The notes: generated by a model from the letters alone, not told the origin. A DNA stretch of 64,000 nucleotides from DATFVA01 sp963800255 (GCA_963800255.1 CAWDAK010000009.1:778515-842514), one strand, 5' to 3'; counted from the stretch's first letter, positions 8,853 through 18,490 are shown. Numbers and translations: made by a program.

Positions 8853-9496
8853 GGTGATAACCTTACAATCTTCCAAGCATTTCCTTTGCGCCGGTAGCTA
8901 ATACGATCATGAAGGCGGCTTTCCCGTCCCTGCCAGAATTCAAACTCATCGGGTATCAGTCTGAAGCCGCCCCAGAAAGACGGCAGCGGAATTTTACCAT
9001 CCTTATATTTCTCAGCAGTTTCCTTAAACTTTTCTTCAAGAAATTCCCTTCCAGGGATAACACTGCTTTGATTTGATGCCCATGCCCCTATCTGGCTGTT
9101 GGTGGGACGTGAATGAAAATATTCCTCCGATTCATCTGAAGACACCTTCTCCACTTTTCCTCTTATTCTCACCTGCCTCTCAAGTTCCAGCCACATAAAA
9201 AGGATTTCTGCATTTGGATTAGCAGCTAAATCTTTGGCTTTATGACTCTCATAATTAGTGAAGAATACAAAACCTGTTTCATCAAATTTTTTCAGCAATA
9301 CTGTTCTTGCTGATGGAACGCCTTCTGCTGAAGCAGTAGCAAGTATCATTGCGTTCGGTTCGATTACATCGGACTTCAATAATTCATTAAACCACAGTGA
9401 AAACTGTGTAAAAGGATCCTTATCAACTATGTTTTCGGTTAATTCCTTCAATGAATAATTCCTCCTCAGGTTTGTGATTTCGTTGCTTTTTATCAT
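8849..9496 (-). CDS. pdxH: Pyridoxamine 5'-phosphate oxidase
   Basis: 215 residues, the normal PdxH length. The enzyme is an FMN-dependent oxidase turning pyridoxine or pyridoxamine phosphate into pyridoxal phosphate. Visible are the FMN-binding SARTVLLKKFDETGFVFFTN and RVRGKVEKV-like region (residues about 60-115), RPTNSQIGAWAS, and the C-terminal signature EFWQGRESRLHDR. It supplies PLP for aminotransferases. The start at 9496 matches the family N-terminus. Monocistronic by appearance, convergent with the EamA gene. Confidence 0.95.
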   Translation of the reverse strand: MIKSNEITNLRRNYSLKELTENIVDKDPFTQFSLWFNELLKSDVIEPNAMILATASAEGVPSARTVLLKKFDETGFVFFTNYESHKAKDLAANPNAEILFMWLELERQVRIRGKVEKVSSDESEEYFHSRPTNSQIGAWASNQSSVIPGREFLEEKFKETAEKYKDGKIPLPSFWGGFRLIPDEFEFWQGRESRLHDRISYRRKGNAWKIVRLSP

Positions 9497-9586
9497 ATAC
9501 AGCCGAAAGGCAGCTCTTAAATTAAAATGAATTAAAAATATTTAGTAAATTGTACATAGTGAATCCCATTACTTAACAAAACGTTT

Positions 9587-9604
9587 AATGACCAGCGGGT
9601 CATT
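9587..9604. promoter_or_regulatory. Inverted repeat upstream of the 2-oxoglutarate dehydrogenase gene
   Basis: AATGACC at 9587-9593 and GGTCATT at 9598-9604 form a perfect 7-bp inverted repeat around AGCG, 77 bp before the ATG at 9681. A second, AT-rich imperfect palindrome (ATCATAATTTATGAT) follows at about 9605. Neither has a T-run. An operator for a dimeric regulator is plausible but unproven. Confidence 0.4.
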
Positions 9605-9680
9605 ATCATAATTTATGATGTGGATTATTTCTTTTATAAATTTAATGAATATTTTATAAATCAAAGACAATTTTAAGCAA

Positions 9681-12600
9681 ATGAAATCCAACGAGTTAAC
9701 TAAGGAACAAAAAGAAGAATTAGAAAAATTCGGTGCTAATACCTGGTTTGTTGAATATCTTCACGAACAATATGAAAAAAATCCATCAGAGCTCCCCGAT
9801 CAATGGCAGAAGTTTTTCGGTAAGGTAACCGGAAGGGCTGAGGATAACGGCAAAGTTGAAAATAGGTCAAACGGCTCTATGTTCAATTTGTCAGGTATTG
9901 AATTTCCTGTTCCGGGAGAAGAAGATGAATCTCAGGTTATCGCCGGAAGTTCAGCCCGCATTCTTGACAATATGAACTATAGTCTCACCGTACCGGTTGC
10001 TACTTCACAGCGGACAATCCCGGTGAAACTTCTCGAGGAAAACCGCAGAGTCCTTAATCAGTTCCTCAAGAAAAAAAATGCCGGAAAAGTATCCTTTACC
10101 CATCTTATAAGCTGGGCAATTCTTAAGGCTGTTGAAGCTGTACCAGCATTGAATAATGCTTTTACAATCATCAACGGCAAACCGAATATTATCAAAAGGA
10201 AAAATGTTAACCTGGGACTGGCAATTGACCTCGAAAGAAAAGACGGTTCTCATTCCCTTATCGTACCGAATATTAAAAACGCAAACAGGATGAACTTTAG
10301 AGAGTTCTGGGATACGTATGAAGATCTGGTAACCCGTTCCAGAAAAGGACAAATAGATCCTGCCGAATTCCAGGGAACTACCATTACTCTTACTAACCCC
10401 GGTACCATTGGAACAGCGGCTTCTGTACCGCGGCTTATGGTTGGACAGGGTGCAATAATTGCTACCGGTGCTATCCAGTATTCTCCTGAGTACCAGGCGA
10501 TGTCACCTTCTACAATATCCGCCCTCGGGGTCAGCAAAGTAATGACCTTAACCAGCACTTATGACCACAGGATTATCCAGGGAGCTGAATCAGGTTTATT
10601 TCTTAAGGAAATAAACGAACTTCTGCTTGGCAGCAGTAACTTTTATAGTGAAATCTTTGAGGCCCTGAATATCCCATACAAACCATATATATGGAAAGCT
10701 GATTACCAACCCGGAATATTTGATAATGCTGCAAATACAGAGGAGATTGAGAAGCAGGCTAAGGTACTGCAGTTTATAAATCTTTACAGAGTGAGGGGTC
10801 ACCTTATCGCTAACCTTGATCCACTCGGTTTCCAGACAACGTATCATCCCGAGCTTGATCCGGCAACATATAACCTTACGATCTGGGATATGGACCGGCC
10901 ATTTATAACAGGCGGATTCAGCGGTTTGAAAACGGCATCGCTAAGACAAATCCTTGAGATTCTGCAGAAAACTTACTGTGAGAAAATAGGTGTTGAGTAT
11001 ATGCATATTCAGAATCCTGAAGAGAAGGTATGGCTGCAGAGTAAGATGGAACCGATTAAGAATATGCCCGATTTCAGTCCTGCAGTTAAAAAACGCATCC
11101 TCAGCAAGCTGATTAACGCAGAAACTTTTGAACATTTTATACATACAAAGTTCATTGGACATAAACGGTTTTCACTTGAAGGATCTGAAACGCTGATACC
11201 GGTGCTTGATATGCTGCTCGATGAGGCCAGTCAGACCAACGTCCTTGAAGTTGTACTAGGAATGGCTCATCGGGGAAGGCTGAACGTACTGGCAAATATT
11301 ATTGGTAAATCTTATGAATCGATCTTATCCGAGTTTGAAGACATACAGGATCCTAATTCAATTGCGGGTTCCGGTGATGTTAAATATCATCTTGGTGCTG
11401 CCGGGAAATATAAAACTTACAACGGAAAAATGATCAAGGTTTCGGTTGCTTCCAATCCGAGTCATCTTGAATGGGTCAATCCTGTTGTGGAAGGTATCGT
11501 ACGTGCAAAGCAGACAAGACAGGACGACAACAAGGCTCATCGGAAAATATTATCTGTTCTCATCCATGGTGATGCGGCTTTCGCGGGTCAGGGTATTGTT
11601 GCTGAAACACTTAACCTTTCTCAGTTAAGCGGTTACCGCACTGGCGGAACAGTTCATATTATTATTAACAACCAGATAGGATTTACCACAACCCCTGAAG
11701 ATGCCCGCTCTTCAGTGTATGCATCTGATGTGGCTAAGATGATACAGGCCCCCATCTTTCATGTGAACGGTGACGATCCGGAAGCTGCTTTGTGGGTTAC
11801 CAGGCTGGCATTCGAATACCGTCAGATATTCAAGAAGGACGTGGTGATAGATCTCTTCGGATACAGAAGACACGGACATAATGAAGGCGATGAGCCCGGG
11901 TTCACACAGCCGCTGCTCTATGATATTATTAAGTCCCATCCTTCTGTAAAAGAATTGTATGAAAATGCTTTAAGGAAAGACCAGGTTCTTCCCGACGATG
12001 AAATCAAAAAGATGAACGATGATATTTATAATGAGCTAAGTGAAGCATTTGATAAAATCAGGAAAAAAAGCATCAGCTTCAATACAGATATTCCCCTTGC
12101 CGTATCGAGAGAAAAAATTGATTCTATAAAACCGGTTGGCAGCACAGGGATTTCTGAGGAGATCCTTAAAACTATTGTAGAGAAAACCACATCTCTTCCG
12201 GAAGGATTTGCCATACACCCCAAGCTCAAGAAGTTCCTTGAGAAAAGGAAAGGACTTGTAGAAGGTGAATCGGAAGCTGAATGGGCTTTTGCTGAAACAC
12301 TCGCCTTCGGGAGCCTGCTTCTTGAGGGTACACCAGTAAGATTAAGCGGGCAGGACAGCGTTCGCGGAACTTTTAGTCAGAGACACCTGGCTCTCACCGA
12401 TATAAAAAGCGGCGGAGAGTATATTCCATTAAATCATCTTTCGAAAAACCAGGCTCAGCTTGAGGCATTAGACAGTTTCCTTTCAGAAGCAGCAGTGCTG
12501 GGATTTGAGTATGGATACAGCACCGCAGACCCTTTGGCTCTTGTAATGTGGGAAGCCCAGTTCGGTGATTTTGCAAATGGAGCCCAGGTAATTATTGATA

Positions 12601-13301
12601 ACTTCATCGTAGCTTCCTATGAAAAATGGCAGCTGCCAAATAGTCTTGTTCTCCTTCTCCCCCACGGTTATGAAGGGCAGGGCCCCGAACACTCAAGTGC
12701 CCGGCTCGAAAGATTCCTTATCCTTTGCGCAGAAGATAACATACAAGTTTGCTATCCTTCAACCCCGGCTCAGTACTTCCATGTATTAAGACGCCAGATG
12801 AAAAGTGCAGTACAAAAACCAATGATATTAATGACACCAAAGAGTCTACTTCGATTACCTGAAGCTAAGTCTCCCAAAAATGAATTTATTAATGGAAGTT
12901 TCAAAGAAATAATTGACGATTATACAGTAAACAATAAGAATGAGATTAAAAAGCTGCTTCTTACAAGCGGCAAAGTTTATTATGATATGATAAAGTTCCG
13001 AACGGAGAAACAGATAACCGATGCGGCTATTGTTAGAGTAGAGCAGTTTTATCCGTATAAATCTGACCAGGTTAAAGAAATATTCAGCTCATATACAAAT
13101 GCGAAAAAAGTAGTATGGGTACAGGAAGAGCCTCGAAATATGGGTGCGTGGAATTTCCTTTATCCCCGGTTAACAGAAGATTTGAATGAGGGGCAGAAGT
13201 TGACTTACAGTGGTCGTCCTGAAGGTGCAAGCCCTGCGGTGGGTTCTTCGAAGATCTCCCGTCAGCAGCAGAAGGACTTGGTAGAGAACGCCTTCAAGTA
13301 A
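9681..13301 (+). CDS. kgd: Fused 2-oxoglutarate dehydrogenase: E2 succinyltransferase domain plus E1 component
   Basis: 1206 residues, organised like mycobacterial Kgd. Residues 1-48 form the SucA N-terminal segment (FGANTWFVEYLHEQY). About 80-325 is a 2-oxoacid dehydrogenase acyltransferase catalytic domain with TYDHRIIQGAESG (H296). About 350-1206 is thiamine-diphosphate E1 (GMAHRGRLNVLAN, GDAAFAGQG, INNQIGFTT, RRHGHNEGDEP). It oxidatively decarboxylates 2-oxoglutarate in the TCA cycle. No lipoyl domain is present, so it must use a lipoylated partner encoded elsewhere. The gene stands alone on the plus strand; the dihydrolipoamide dehydrogenase is not in the window. Confidence 0.95.
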   Translation: MKSNELTKEQKEELEKFGANTWFVEYLHEQYEKNPSELPDQWQKFFGKVTGRAEDNGKVENRSNGSMFNLSGIEFPVPGEEDESQVIAGSSARILDNMNYSLTVPVATSQRTIPVKLLEENRRVLNQFLKKKNAGKVSFTHLISWAILKAVEAVPALNNAFTIINGKPNIIKRKNVNLGLAIDLERKDGSHSLIVPNIKNANRMNFREFWDTYEDLVTRSRKGQIDPAEFQGTTITLTNPGTIGTAASVPRLMVGQGAIIATGAIQYSPEYQAMSPSTISALGVSKVMTLTSTYDHRIIQGAESGLFLKEINELLLGSSNFYSEIFEALNIPYKPYIWKADYQPGIFDNAANTEEIEKQAKVLQFINLYRVRGHLIANLDPLGFQTTYHPELDPATYNLTIWDMDRPFITGGFSGLKTASLRQILEILQKTYCEKIGVEYMHIQNPEEKVWLQSKMEPIKNMPDFSPAVKKRILSKLINAETFEHFIHTKFIGHKRFSLEGSETLIPVLDMLLDEASQTNVLEVVLGMAHRGRLNVLANIIGKSYESILSEFEDIQDPNSIAGSGDVKYHLGAAGKYKTYNGKMIKVSVASNPSHLEWVNPVVEGIVRAKQTRQDDNKAHRKILSVLIHGDAAFAGQGIVAETLNLSQLSGYRTGGTVHIIINNQIGFTTTPEDARSSVYASDVAKMIQAPIFHVNGDDPEAALWVTRLAFEYRQIFKKDVVIDLFGYRRHGHNEGDEPGFTQPLLYDIIKSHPSVKELYENALRKDQVLPDDEIKKMNDDIYNELSEAFDKIRKKSISFNTDIPLAVSREKIDSIKPVGSTGISEEILKTIVEKTTSLPEGFAIHPKLKKFLEKRKGLVEGESEAEWAFAETLAFGSLLLEGTPVRLSGQDSVRGTFSQRHLALTDIKSGGEYIPLNHLSKNQAQLEALDSFLSEAAVLGFEYGYSTADPLALVMWEAQFGDFANGAQVIIDNFIVASYEKWQLPNSLVLLLPHGYEGQGPEHSSARLERFLILCAEDNIQVCYPSTPAQYFHVLRRQMKSAVQKPMILMTPKSLLRLPEAKSPKNEFINGSFKEIIDDYTVNNKNEIKKLLLTSGKVYYDMIKFRTEKQITDAAIVRVEQFYPYKSDQVKEIFSSYTNAKKVVWVQEEPRNMGAWNFLYPRLTEDLNEGQKLTYSGRPEGASPAVGSSKISRQQQKDLVENAFK

Positions 13302-13309
13302 ATGCAGAG

Positions 13310-14719
13310 TTATTTTGAGTAGGATGAAGGAAATACGATTATGAATGAAGTTCCATTTTCATTTAAGATAGTCATATTTCCTTTATTCTGCTCAACCAGC
13401 GTCCTTAATATTTTTAACCCGAGTGAATTTCCCGGAACCATTGTCTCATCAAGACCTTTCCCGTTATCACTTACTACCGCTAGAATTTCTTCTTTTTCAT
13501 TCTTGCTGACGTTAATAGTGACTTTTCCTTCTTCATCGCGGGAAAAAGCATGCTTGAATGAATTAGTTATAAGTTCATTGAATATCAAGCCCACATTTAT
13601 AGCAAAATTAACAGGGACTACAATTGGCTGAATATCCGCTTTAATATTAACCTTGCTGATTTCATTTGAATACATCTGCCTGAGAACCATAAGTATATCG
13701 TGAAGATAAGCGCTTAAATCCAGCGATAAGACATTCTCATCCAGGTTAAGTTTGTTATGAAGCAGTGAAATGGAACGCAGTCTTGATAGTGTAGTCTTGA
13801 GGTTCTCCAGAACTTCTTTATTTTCGGTATTACCTGCCTGCAGGTTTAACAAACTGCTAATCATTTGAAGATTATTTTTAGTTCTGTGCTGTATTTCGCG
13901 AATCAGAATTTTATTCTCTTTCAATGATTTAAGAAGTTCCTCCTGTGTCTTTTTCATATCTGTAATATCCAGGTTTATACCAACCCAGTGTATAATCCGG
14001 CCGGCCTCATCCCTTACTGGTTTACCTCTTGCCAGTACAACCTTTACCGATCCGTCTGCTGCCCTGAAATAGTGTTCTCTTTCCCACTCTTTTCCAGTAC
14101 GAACACATAACACCCAGCTATCAAGTGTTTCATCTCTGTATTCAGGCAGTAATTTATCAATCCAGCCAAATTCCGTAGCTTCTTGCATTGACATCCCAAC
14201 CATATCAAGGAATGATTGACTTATATACTCAGCATTACCTTCCGCATCTGTCCTCCATACACCGTAAGGTATAGATTCTCCCATTAACTGAAACTGTTTG
14301 ATAGCCTCTGTCAGTTCAGTTTCGGCTTTTTTCTGTTTACCAATATCATTAAAAACGATAGCAACCAGATGCTCATCAGGATTACCGATCCTGGCGGCGA
14401 ATACGTTGTAATAATGATTGAGTTTTTTTGCTTCATTTTCAAAGGTTACCGGAACACCTGTAATAGCTACTTTTCCGTAAATATCAAACCAGTAATCCTC
14501 ATGTCCTGGTTCGAGTTCAAGCATCGACTTTCCCCGTGCATTTATAAGTCCTGTTTGTTTTTCAAAAGCCCTGTTTATCTCCACAAACCGGTAATCTACG
14601 GGCTTCAGGTTATCATCAAAAAGTACCTTGATGACGCAAAATCCTGCTTCAAGTGAATGCAGAAAAGAATGATAAGCTTCAGGTTCAACTTTTGGATAAT
14701 TCGGGGGATCAGATCGCAT
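13310..14719 (-). CDS. PAS-domain sensor histidine kinase, HisKA_2 type
   Basis: 469 residues, no membrane segment, so cytoplasmic. Two PAS domains (about 12-125 and 140-265) precede a HisKA_2 phosphoacceptor region, IQHRTKNNLQMISSLLNLQA with H278 as the likely phosphorylated histidine, and a HATPase domain (FNELITNSFKHAF, VSDNGKGLDE, NSLGLKILRTLVEQ). This is the HWE/HisKA_2 class often coupled to stand-alone receivers. No response regulator is adjacent; the orphan receiver at 52672 is one distant possibility only. The stop lies 8 bp from the convergent kgd stop. Confidence 0.9.
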   Translation of the reverse strand: MRSDPPNYPKVEPEAYHSFLHSLEAGFCVIKVLFDDNLKPVDYRFVEINRAFEKQTGLINARGKSMLELEPGHEDYWFDIYGKVAITGVPVTFENEAKKLNHYYNVFAARIGNPDEHLVAIVFNDIGKQKKAETELTEAIKQFQLMGESIPYGVWRTDAEGNAEYISQSFLDMVGMSMQEATEFGWIDKLLPEYRDETLDSWVLCVRTGKEWEREHYFRAADGSVKVVLARGKPVRDEAGRIIHWVGINLDITDMKKTQEELLKSLKENKILIREIQHRTKNNLQMISSLLNLQAGNTENKEVLENLKTTLSRLRSISLLHNKLNLDENVLSLDLSAYLHDILMVLRQMYSNEISKVNIKADIQPIVVPVNFAINVGLIFNELITNSFKHAFSRDEEGKVTINVSKNEKEEILAVVSDNGKGLDETMVPGNSLGLKILRTLVEQNKGNMTILNENGTSFIIVFPSSYSK

Positions 14720-14969
14720 AAATAATTTTATTCAGTTTGAAATAATAAATTTTTTAAATTACGAAAACGTAGGATTCAATCCAGCCCCTTTAGGTAAACT
14801 AACTTACAATGAAATTTAACCTCAATATGGACAATTTAAATTGAGATTAATCACTCTGATTTTTCCATAACCAGATAGGTATACAGTTATCTTCTAAGAA
14901 ATTTTAAATAATTAGCTTGAATAAGAGCAGCCGGTGATTAATTTCGATTACAGTTCTTATAAAAAATCT

Positions 14970-15042
14970 GCGAGCGTAACTCAGTTGGTAGAGTGTCAGC
15001 TTCCCAAGCTGGATGTCGCGGGTTCGAACCCCGTCGCTCGCT
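14970..15042 (+). tRNA. tRNA-Gly (anticodon CCC)
   Basis: The full cloverleaf folds by eye: acceptor GCGAGCG/CGCTCGC, D-arm ACTC/GAGT, anticodon stem TCAGC/GCTGG with loop TTCCCAA (anticodon CCC), T-arm GCGGG/CCCGT with TTCGAAC. The CCA end is not encoded. Confidence 0.93.
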
Positions 15043-15123
15043 CAAAATATAGTTTGGATAATTATAAAATTTATCCAATATTTGAACCTCAAAATTAAGA
15101 TGTTATTTTTATTTTGTTTATCC

Positions 15124-15201
15124 GGGGGCTTAGCTCAGTTGGTTTAGAGCACCTGCCTTACAAGCAGGGGGTCGTAGGTTCGAATCCTTCAGCCCCCACC
15201 A
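15124..15201 (+). tRNA. tRNA-Val (anticodon TAC)
   Basis: Acceptor GGGGGCT/AGCCCCC, D-arm GCTC/GAGC, anticodon stem CCTGC/GCAGG with loop CTTACAA (anticodon TAC), T-loop TTCGAAT. The T-stem GTAGG/CCTTC has one T-T mismatch. An encoded CCA ends at 15201, unlike the neighbouring tRNA-Gly. Confidence 0.93.
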
Positions 15202-15202
15202 T

Positions 15203-15237
15203 AAAAGCCTTAAAACAGATCGTTCTAAGGCTTTTTT
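15203..15237 (+). terminator. Rho-independent terminator after tRNA-Val
   Basis: AAAAGCCTTA (15203-15212) pairs with TAAGGCTTTT (from 15226) and runs into a T-stretch ending at 15237. It ends the tRNA transcript. Confidence 0.8.
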
Positions 15238-15270
15238 ATTTTTAAAGAATTCAAAAGAATCACTGACCGA

Positions 15271-15288
15271 GTACCGAATTTGTACCGA
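15271..15288. repeat. Direct repeat GTACCGA x2 downstream of tRNA-Val
   Basis: GTACCGA occurs at 15271-15277 and 15282-15288, an 11-bp spacing, with a further ACCGA just before. Short phased repeats beside a tRNA 3' end can be integrase or excisionase arm sites. No integrase gene adjoins, so this may be a trace of a lost element or chance. Confidence 0.3.
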
Positions 15289-15444
15289 CTAATCCCGGAT
15301 ACACTTCCAGGTTAGGTGATTTGGTTAATATGGTTAATTAGTGCCTGGCAAACCCACTGACTCTCCAGTTAATTTATATGAACAGAATATTTGTGATTTT
15401 CTTGCATTGGATTTAATTATGAATTCAATATTTTGCAATACTGT

Positions 15445-17289
15445 ATGTCATCCTCTGCTAAAAATAATGATCCATCCGGTCTTCCTATTGCTCCCTCGAT
15501 GGAACCCGCATTGGAATCTGCCAGACTTCCAGCCCAATACGCAGCATTTGGTAAAAGATCTGTTATTATATCGTTGCTTTCCATCCTTATAGGTATCCTT
15601 GCAGGAATTATTGCACGCGCATTAACCGGTCTTATCGGGCTCATTACTAATATTTCTTTTTACGGTAAATTATCTTTCGATTTTATTTCTCCTGCTTATA
15701 ATCATTTAGGTCTGTTTGTTATTATTGTTCCTGTGCTAGGAGCTGTAGTCATCGGGATAATGGCGAGGTACGGATCTACAGGTATAAGGGGACATGGAAT
15801 TCCAGAGGCTATGGAACAGGTTATACTAAATGAAAGCCGGATTCCTGCGCGCCTTACATTTCTAAAACCCGTATCCGCTGCAATTTCAATAGGAACAGGC
15901 GGTCCTTTTGGTGCTGAAGGTCCTATCATAGCTACCGGCGGCGCATTGGGTTCATTGATCGGACAGCTTTTGCATACTACAGCTTCTGAAAGAAAAATAC
16001 TTCTTGCAGCTGGAGCGGCTGCAGGTATGGCAGCAACTTTTGGTACACCGGTTTCATCTGTTCTACTGGCTGTGGAATTGCTTTTATTTGAATTTAAACC
16101 TCAATCATTAATTCCCGTTGCACTTGCTAGTACGGCAGCAGCGGCAGTAAGGATAATTTTTGTCGGCAGCAGTCCTATATTTAATTTAACAGGTTTACAG
16201 CAGCCTGGTAGTTTATCATTAATATTTTATTTGTTAATGGGTGCATTAGTGGGTGTTGCTGCCGTCTTTGTTACCCGGGCAGTATATATAGTTGAAGATA
16301 CATTTGAAAAGCTTCCAATTCACTGGATGTGGTGGCCTGCAATAGGAGCGGTGGCTGTTGGACTTATTGGTTATTTTGTTCCACACACCATGGGTGTCGG
16401 TTATGATAATATTGAGAATATACTTTCAGGAACGTTAACCGGGAAAGCCTTAATAATTTTATTTCTATTCAAATTTATCTCCTGGTCAATATCACTTGGA
16501 AGCGGTACAAGCGGCGGTACTTTAGCTCCCCTATTTACTATCGGCGGTGGACTCGGTGCCGTCTTAGGAGGACTGGGGATATTACTCTTTCCAGGGATAG
16601 GGATTGATCTCAGAATTGCCGCACTTGTCGGAATGGCCGCGCTTTTTGCGGGATCTGCCCGTGCGCTGCTTGCATCGATAATTTTTGCTTTTGAAACCAC
16701 TTTACAACCAGTTGGCTTACTCCCCCTACTGCTCGGATGCAGTTCATCCTACCTTGTTTCAAGCTTAATGATGAAAAATACTATTATGACAGAAAAAATT
16801 GCACGAAAAGGAGTTAGGATCCCTTTCGAATACGAAGCAGATTTTCTTGATCAGGCTCTGGTAAAAAACAGTGCAGTATATAATGTTGTTAAGTTGAATA
16901 AGGATGATACCTTGAAAAATATCAGATCCTGGTTTGCAGCAGGTTCTCCTGAAAGTCTGCACCATGGTTACCCGGTTATTGATCAAAATGATAATTTGGT
17001 AGGTATTGTTTCCCGCAAGACTCTTCTTAGCTCCAACTATTCTTTAGACACAAAAATAGCGGACATCCTAAGCTCACCCTTAGCAATAGTTTTTCCAGAT
17101 AGTAGCCTCAAGGAATCTCTTGATCTGATGGCAATTTATGACACGAACAGACTTCCGGTTGTGGAAAAATCACGTCCCGATAAGATAGTAGCAATCCTCT
17201 CACGTAGTGATATTCTTAAGGAAAGAAGAAATTTTATACGCAAGAAATTTCAAATTGAAAGAACTATCAACCTGAAAAAGTTTAGTTAA
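15445..17289 (+). CDS. CLC-family chloride channel/transporter with CBS domains
   Basis: About 614 residues from the ATG at 15445 (a TTG at 15433 is also in frame). The CLC membrane core (about 35-435) shows the selectivity-filter motifs GTGGPFGAEGP, GTPVSSVLLAVELL and GSGTSGGTLAP. The extracellular-gate glutamate lies in the GAEGP segment, as in proton-coupled exchangers. A pair of CBS domains (about 465-600) ends the protein and may sense nucleotides. It moves chloride or a related anion across the inner membrane. It stands alone between the tRNA pair and the gene at 17427. Confidence 0.92.
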   Translation: MSSSAKNNDPSGLPIAPSMEPALESARLPAQYAAFGKRSVIISLLSILIGILAGIIARALTGLIGLITNISFYGKLSFDFISPAYNHLGLFVIIVPVLGAVVIGIMARYGSTGIRGHGIPEAMEQVILNESRIPARLTFLKPVSAAISIGTGGPFGAEGPIIATGGALGSLIGQLLHTTASERKILLAAGAAAGMAATFGTPVSSVLLAVELLLFEFKPQSLIPVALASTAAAAVRIIFVGSSPIFNLTGLQQPGSLSLIFYLLMGALVGVAAVFVTRAVYIVEDTFEKLPIHWMWWPAIGAVAVGLIGYFVPHTMGVGYDNIENILSGTLTGKALIILFLFKFISWSISLGSGTSGGTLAPLFTIGGGLGAVLGGLGILLFPGIGIDLRIAALVGMAALFAGSARALLASIIFAFETTLQPVGLLPLLLGCSSSYLVSSLMMKNTIMTEKIARKGVRIPFEYEADFLDQALVKNSAVYNVVKLNKDDTLKNIRSWFAAGSPESLHHGYPVIDQNDNLVGIVSRKTLLSSNYSLDTKIADILSSPLAIVFPDSSLKESLDLMAIYDTNRLPVVEKSRPDKIVAILSRSDILKERRNFIRKKFQIERTINLKKFS

Positions 17290-17426
17290 TTTAATTGCTT
17301 CTAGATTAGAAATTACCCCCTAACCTTTTGTGTTAAGGAAATACTTCAACATTTCATTTATTATGAAAAAATAATTGCATAATTTTACCTGGTAATGAGT
17401 ATCAGTATTTTTAACAGGGTGAGGAA

Positions 17427-17957
17427 ATGAATTATTCAAATACTTTTGCCTTTGATTCTGCAATAAAAAGACTACAAGTAAAAGAACTGACGATACTTAT
17501 AGCTGCTTCTGTTTTACTCCAGTTTATAATTCATTTATTACCGCCGGTGAACGGACTCCCTCCGGGAGCCATGCTGCTTCCTATTTTTTATGTGCCGCTA
17601 ATTGCAGTTATGTTCTATAAGTTTCATACCGCTATGGTGGTTGCAGCTTTCGGACCGATCTTAAATTATTTCCTGACAGGCAATCCAAAACCTGGAACTA
17701 TTCCCCTGCTGACCTTCGAAGTATTTTTATTCATCCTTATTCTTACAGCTTTGCTTAAGTATAAAAAATTAAATAAGGCAGGGTCATTCATCGCAGTTTT
17801 ATCTGCATTAACTGTTTCTCCGCTGGTTTTCAGTTTATTCAGCGGCTCAGGTTTCCCGGGTATGCACTTATTAATTTCTCTTAAGAATGCTGTTCCCGGA
17901 ATTGTCGTTCTCGTTCTACTGAATATCCTCCTGCTTCGCCTGAAGGAAAAACTCTGA
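17427..17957 (+). CDS. Small integral membrane protein, ECF S-component-like
   Basis: 176 residues with about five to six hydrophobic helices, short loops and the PPGAMLLPIFYVPLIAVM and GPILNYFLTGNPKPG segments. Size and hydropathy resemble substrate-binding S-components of energy-coupling-factor transporters, but no decisive motif is visible. A GGTGAGG ribosome site precedes the ATG. Its stop overlaps the start of a phosphoribosyltransferase gene as TGATG, so the two are probably made together; a nucleobase or precursor uptake-and-salvage pair is an inference. Confidence 0.55.
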   Translation: MNYSNTFAFDSAIKRLQVKELTILIAASVLLQFIIHLLPPVNGLPPGAMLLPIFYVPLIAVMFYKFHTAMVVAAFGPILNYFLTGNPKPGTIPLLTFEVFLFILILTALLKYKKLNKAGSFIAVLSALTVSPLVFSLFSGSGFPGMHLLISLKNAVPGIVVLVLLNILLLRLKEKL

Positions 17958-18376
17958 TGCAGGATATTTCATTCAGGGAGATTGCGGATAGAATGTTTCA
18001 CTATAATCTTCCCCGCTTTGATCTGGTGGTTGGGATCGCTGAAGGGGGACTTATACCTGCAGGTATTATTGCTTATAAACTCGGGGTTGAATTAAAGGTT
18101 ATGAGGATAAGTTTTCGGGATATAACAAACGTACCCATGTATAACCAACCTAAGCTTCTTTCAGGAATCGAAGATGTTAGAGGGAAAAAAGTGCTGCTCG
18201 TTGATGATGTTTCGGTAAGCGGCAAAACTTTAGAAAAGGCAAAAGAGGCGCTTTCCGGGAATGAAGTGAAAACCCTTACATTAAAGGGTAAAGCTGATTT
18301 CGTACTCTTTCCTGAAATCAGCGATTGTGTTAGATGGCCATGGAAAATTTATTCTGGAAATTCGGAAATAAAGTAG
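17957..18376 (+). CDS. Type I phosphoribosyltransferase
   Basis: 139 residues. The PRPP-binding loop is VLLVDDVSVSGKT at about residues 76-88, and FDLVVGIAEGGLIPAG is the usual flexible-loop strand of PRTases. The short length fits xanthine/guanine-type or regulatory PRTases rather than the orotate or adenine enzymes. The base substrate cannot be read. The gene starts inside the stop codon of the membrane protein before it (TGATG), which suggests trapping of an imported base by conversion to a nucleotide. Confidence 0.82.
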   Translation: MQDISFREIADRMFHYNLPRFDLVVGIAEGGLIPAGIIAYKLGVELKVMRISFRDITNVPMYNQPKLLSGIEDVRGKKVLLVDDVSVSGKTLEKAKEALSGNEVKTLTLKGKADFVLFPEISDCVRWPWKIYSGNSEIK

Positions 18377-18490
18377 ATTCCATTCACTGGTTCTTTCCCC
18401 TGGTCTAGCTTCACTTTTCTGCGTTTAATAATTACTATTTTCCGGGTCCTATTAGCTTCTTTAAGAGACGGCTTAATAATGAGGAGACTT

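Noticed and set aside
15433..15444. TTG start of the CLC gene
   Set aside because: The ATG 12 nt further on gives a normal N-terminus; neither has a clear ribosome site, so ATG is preferred.
17290..17426. Riboswitch upstream of the membrane protein/PRTase pair
   Set aside because: I looked for preQ1, purine and cobalamin patterns and found no matching fold.
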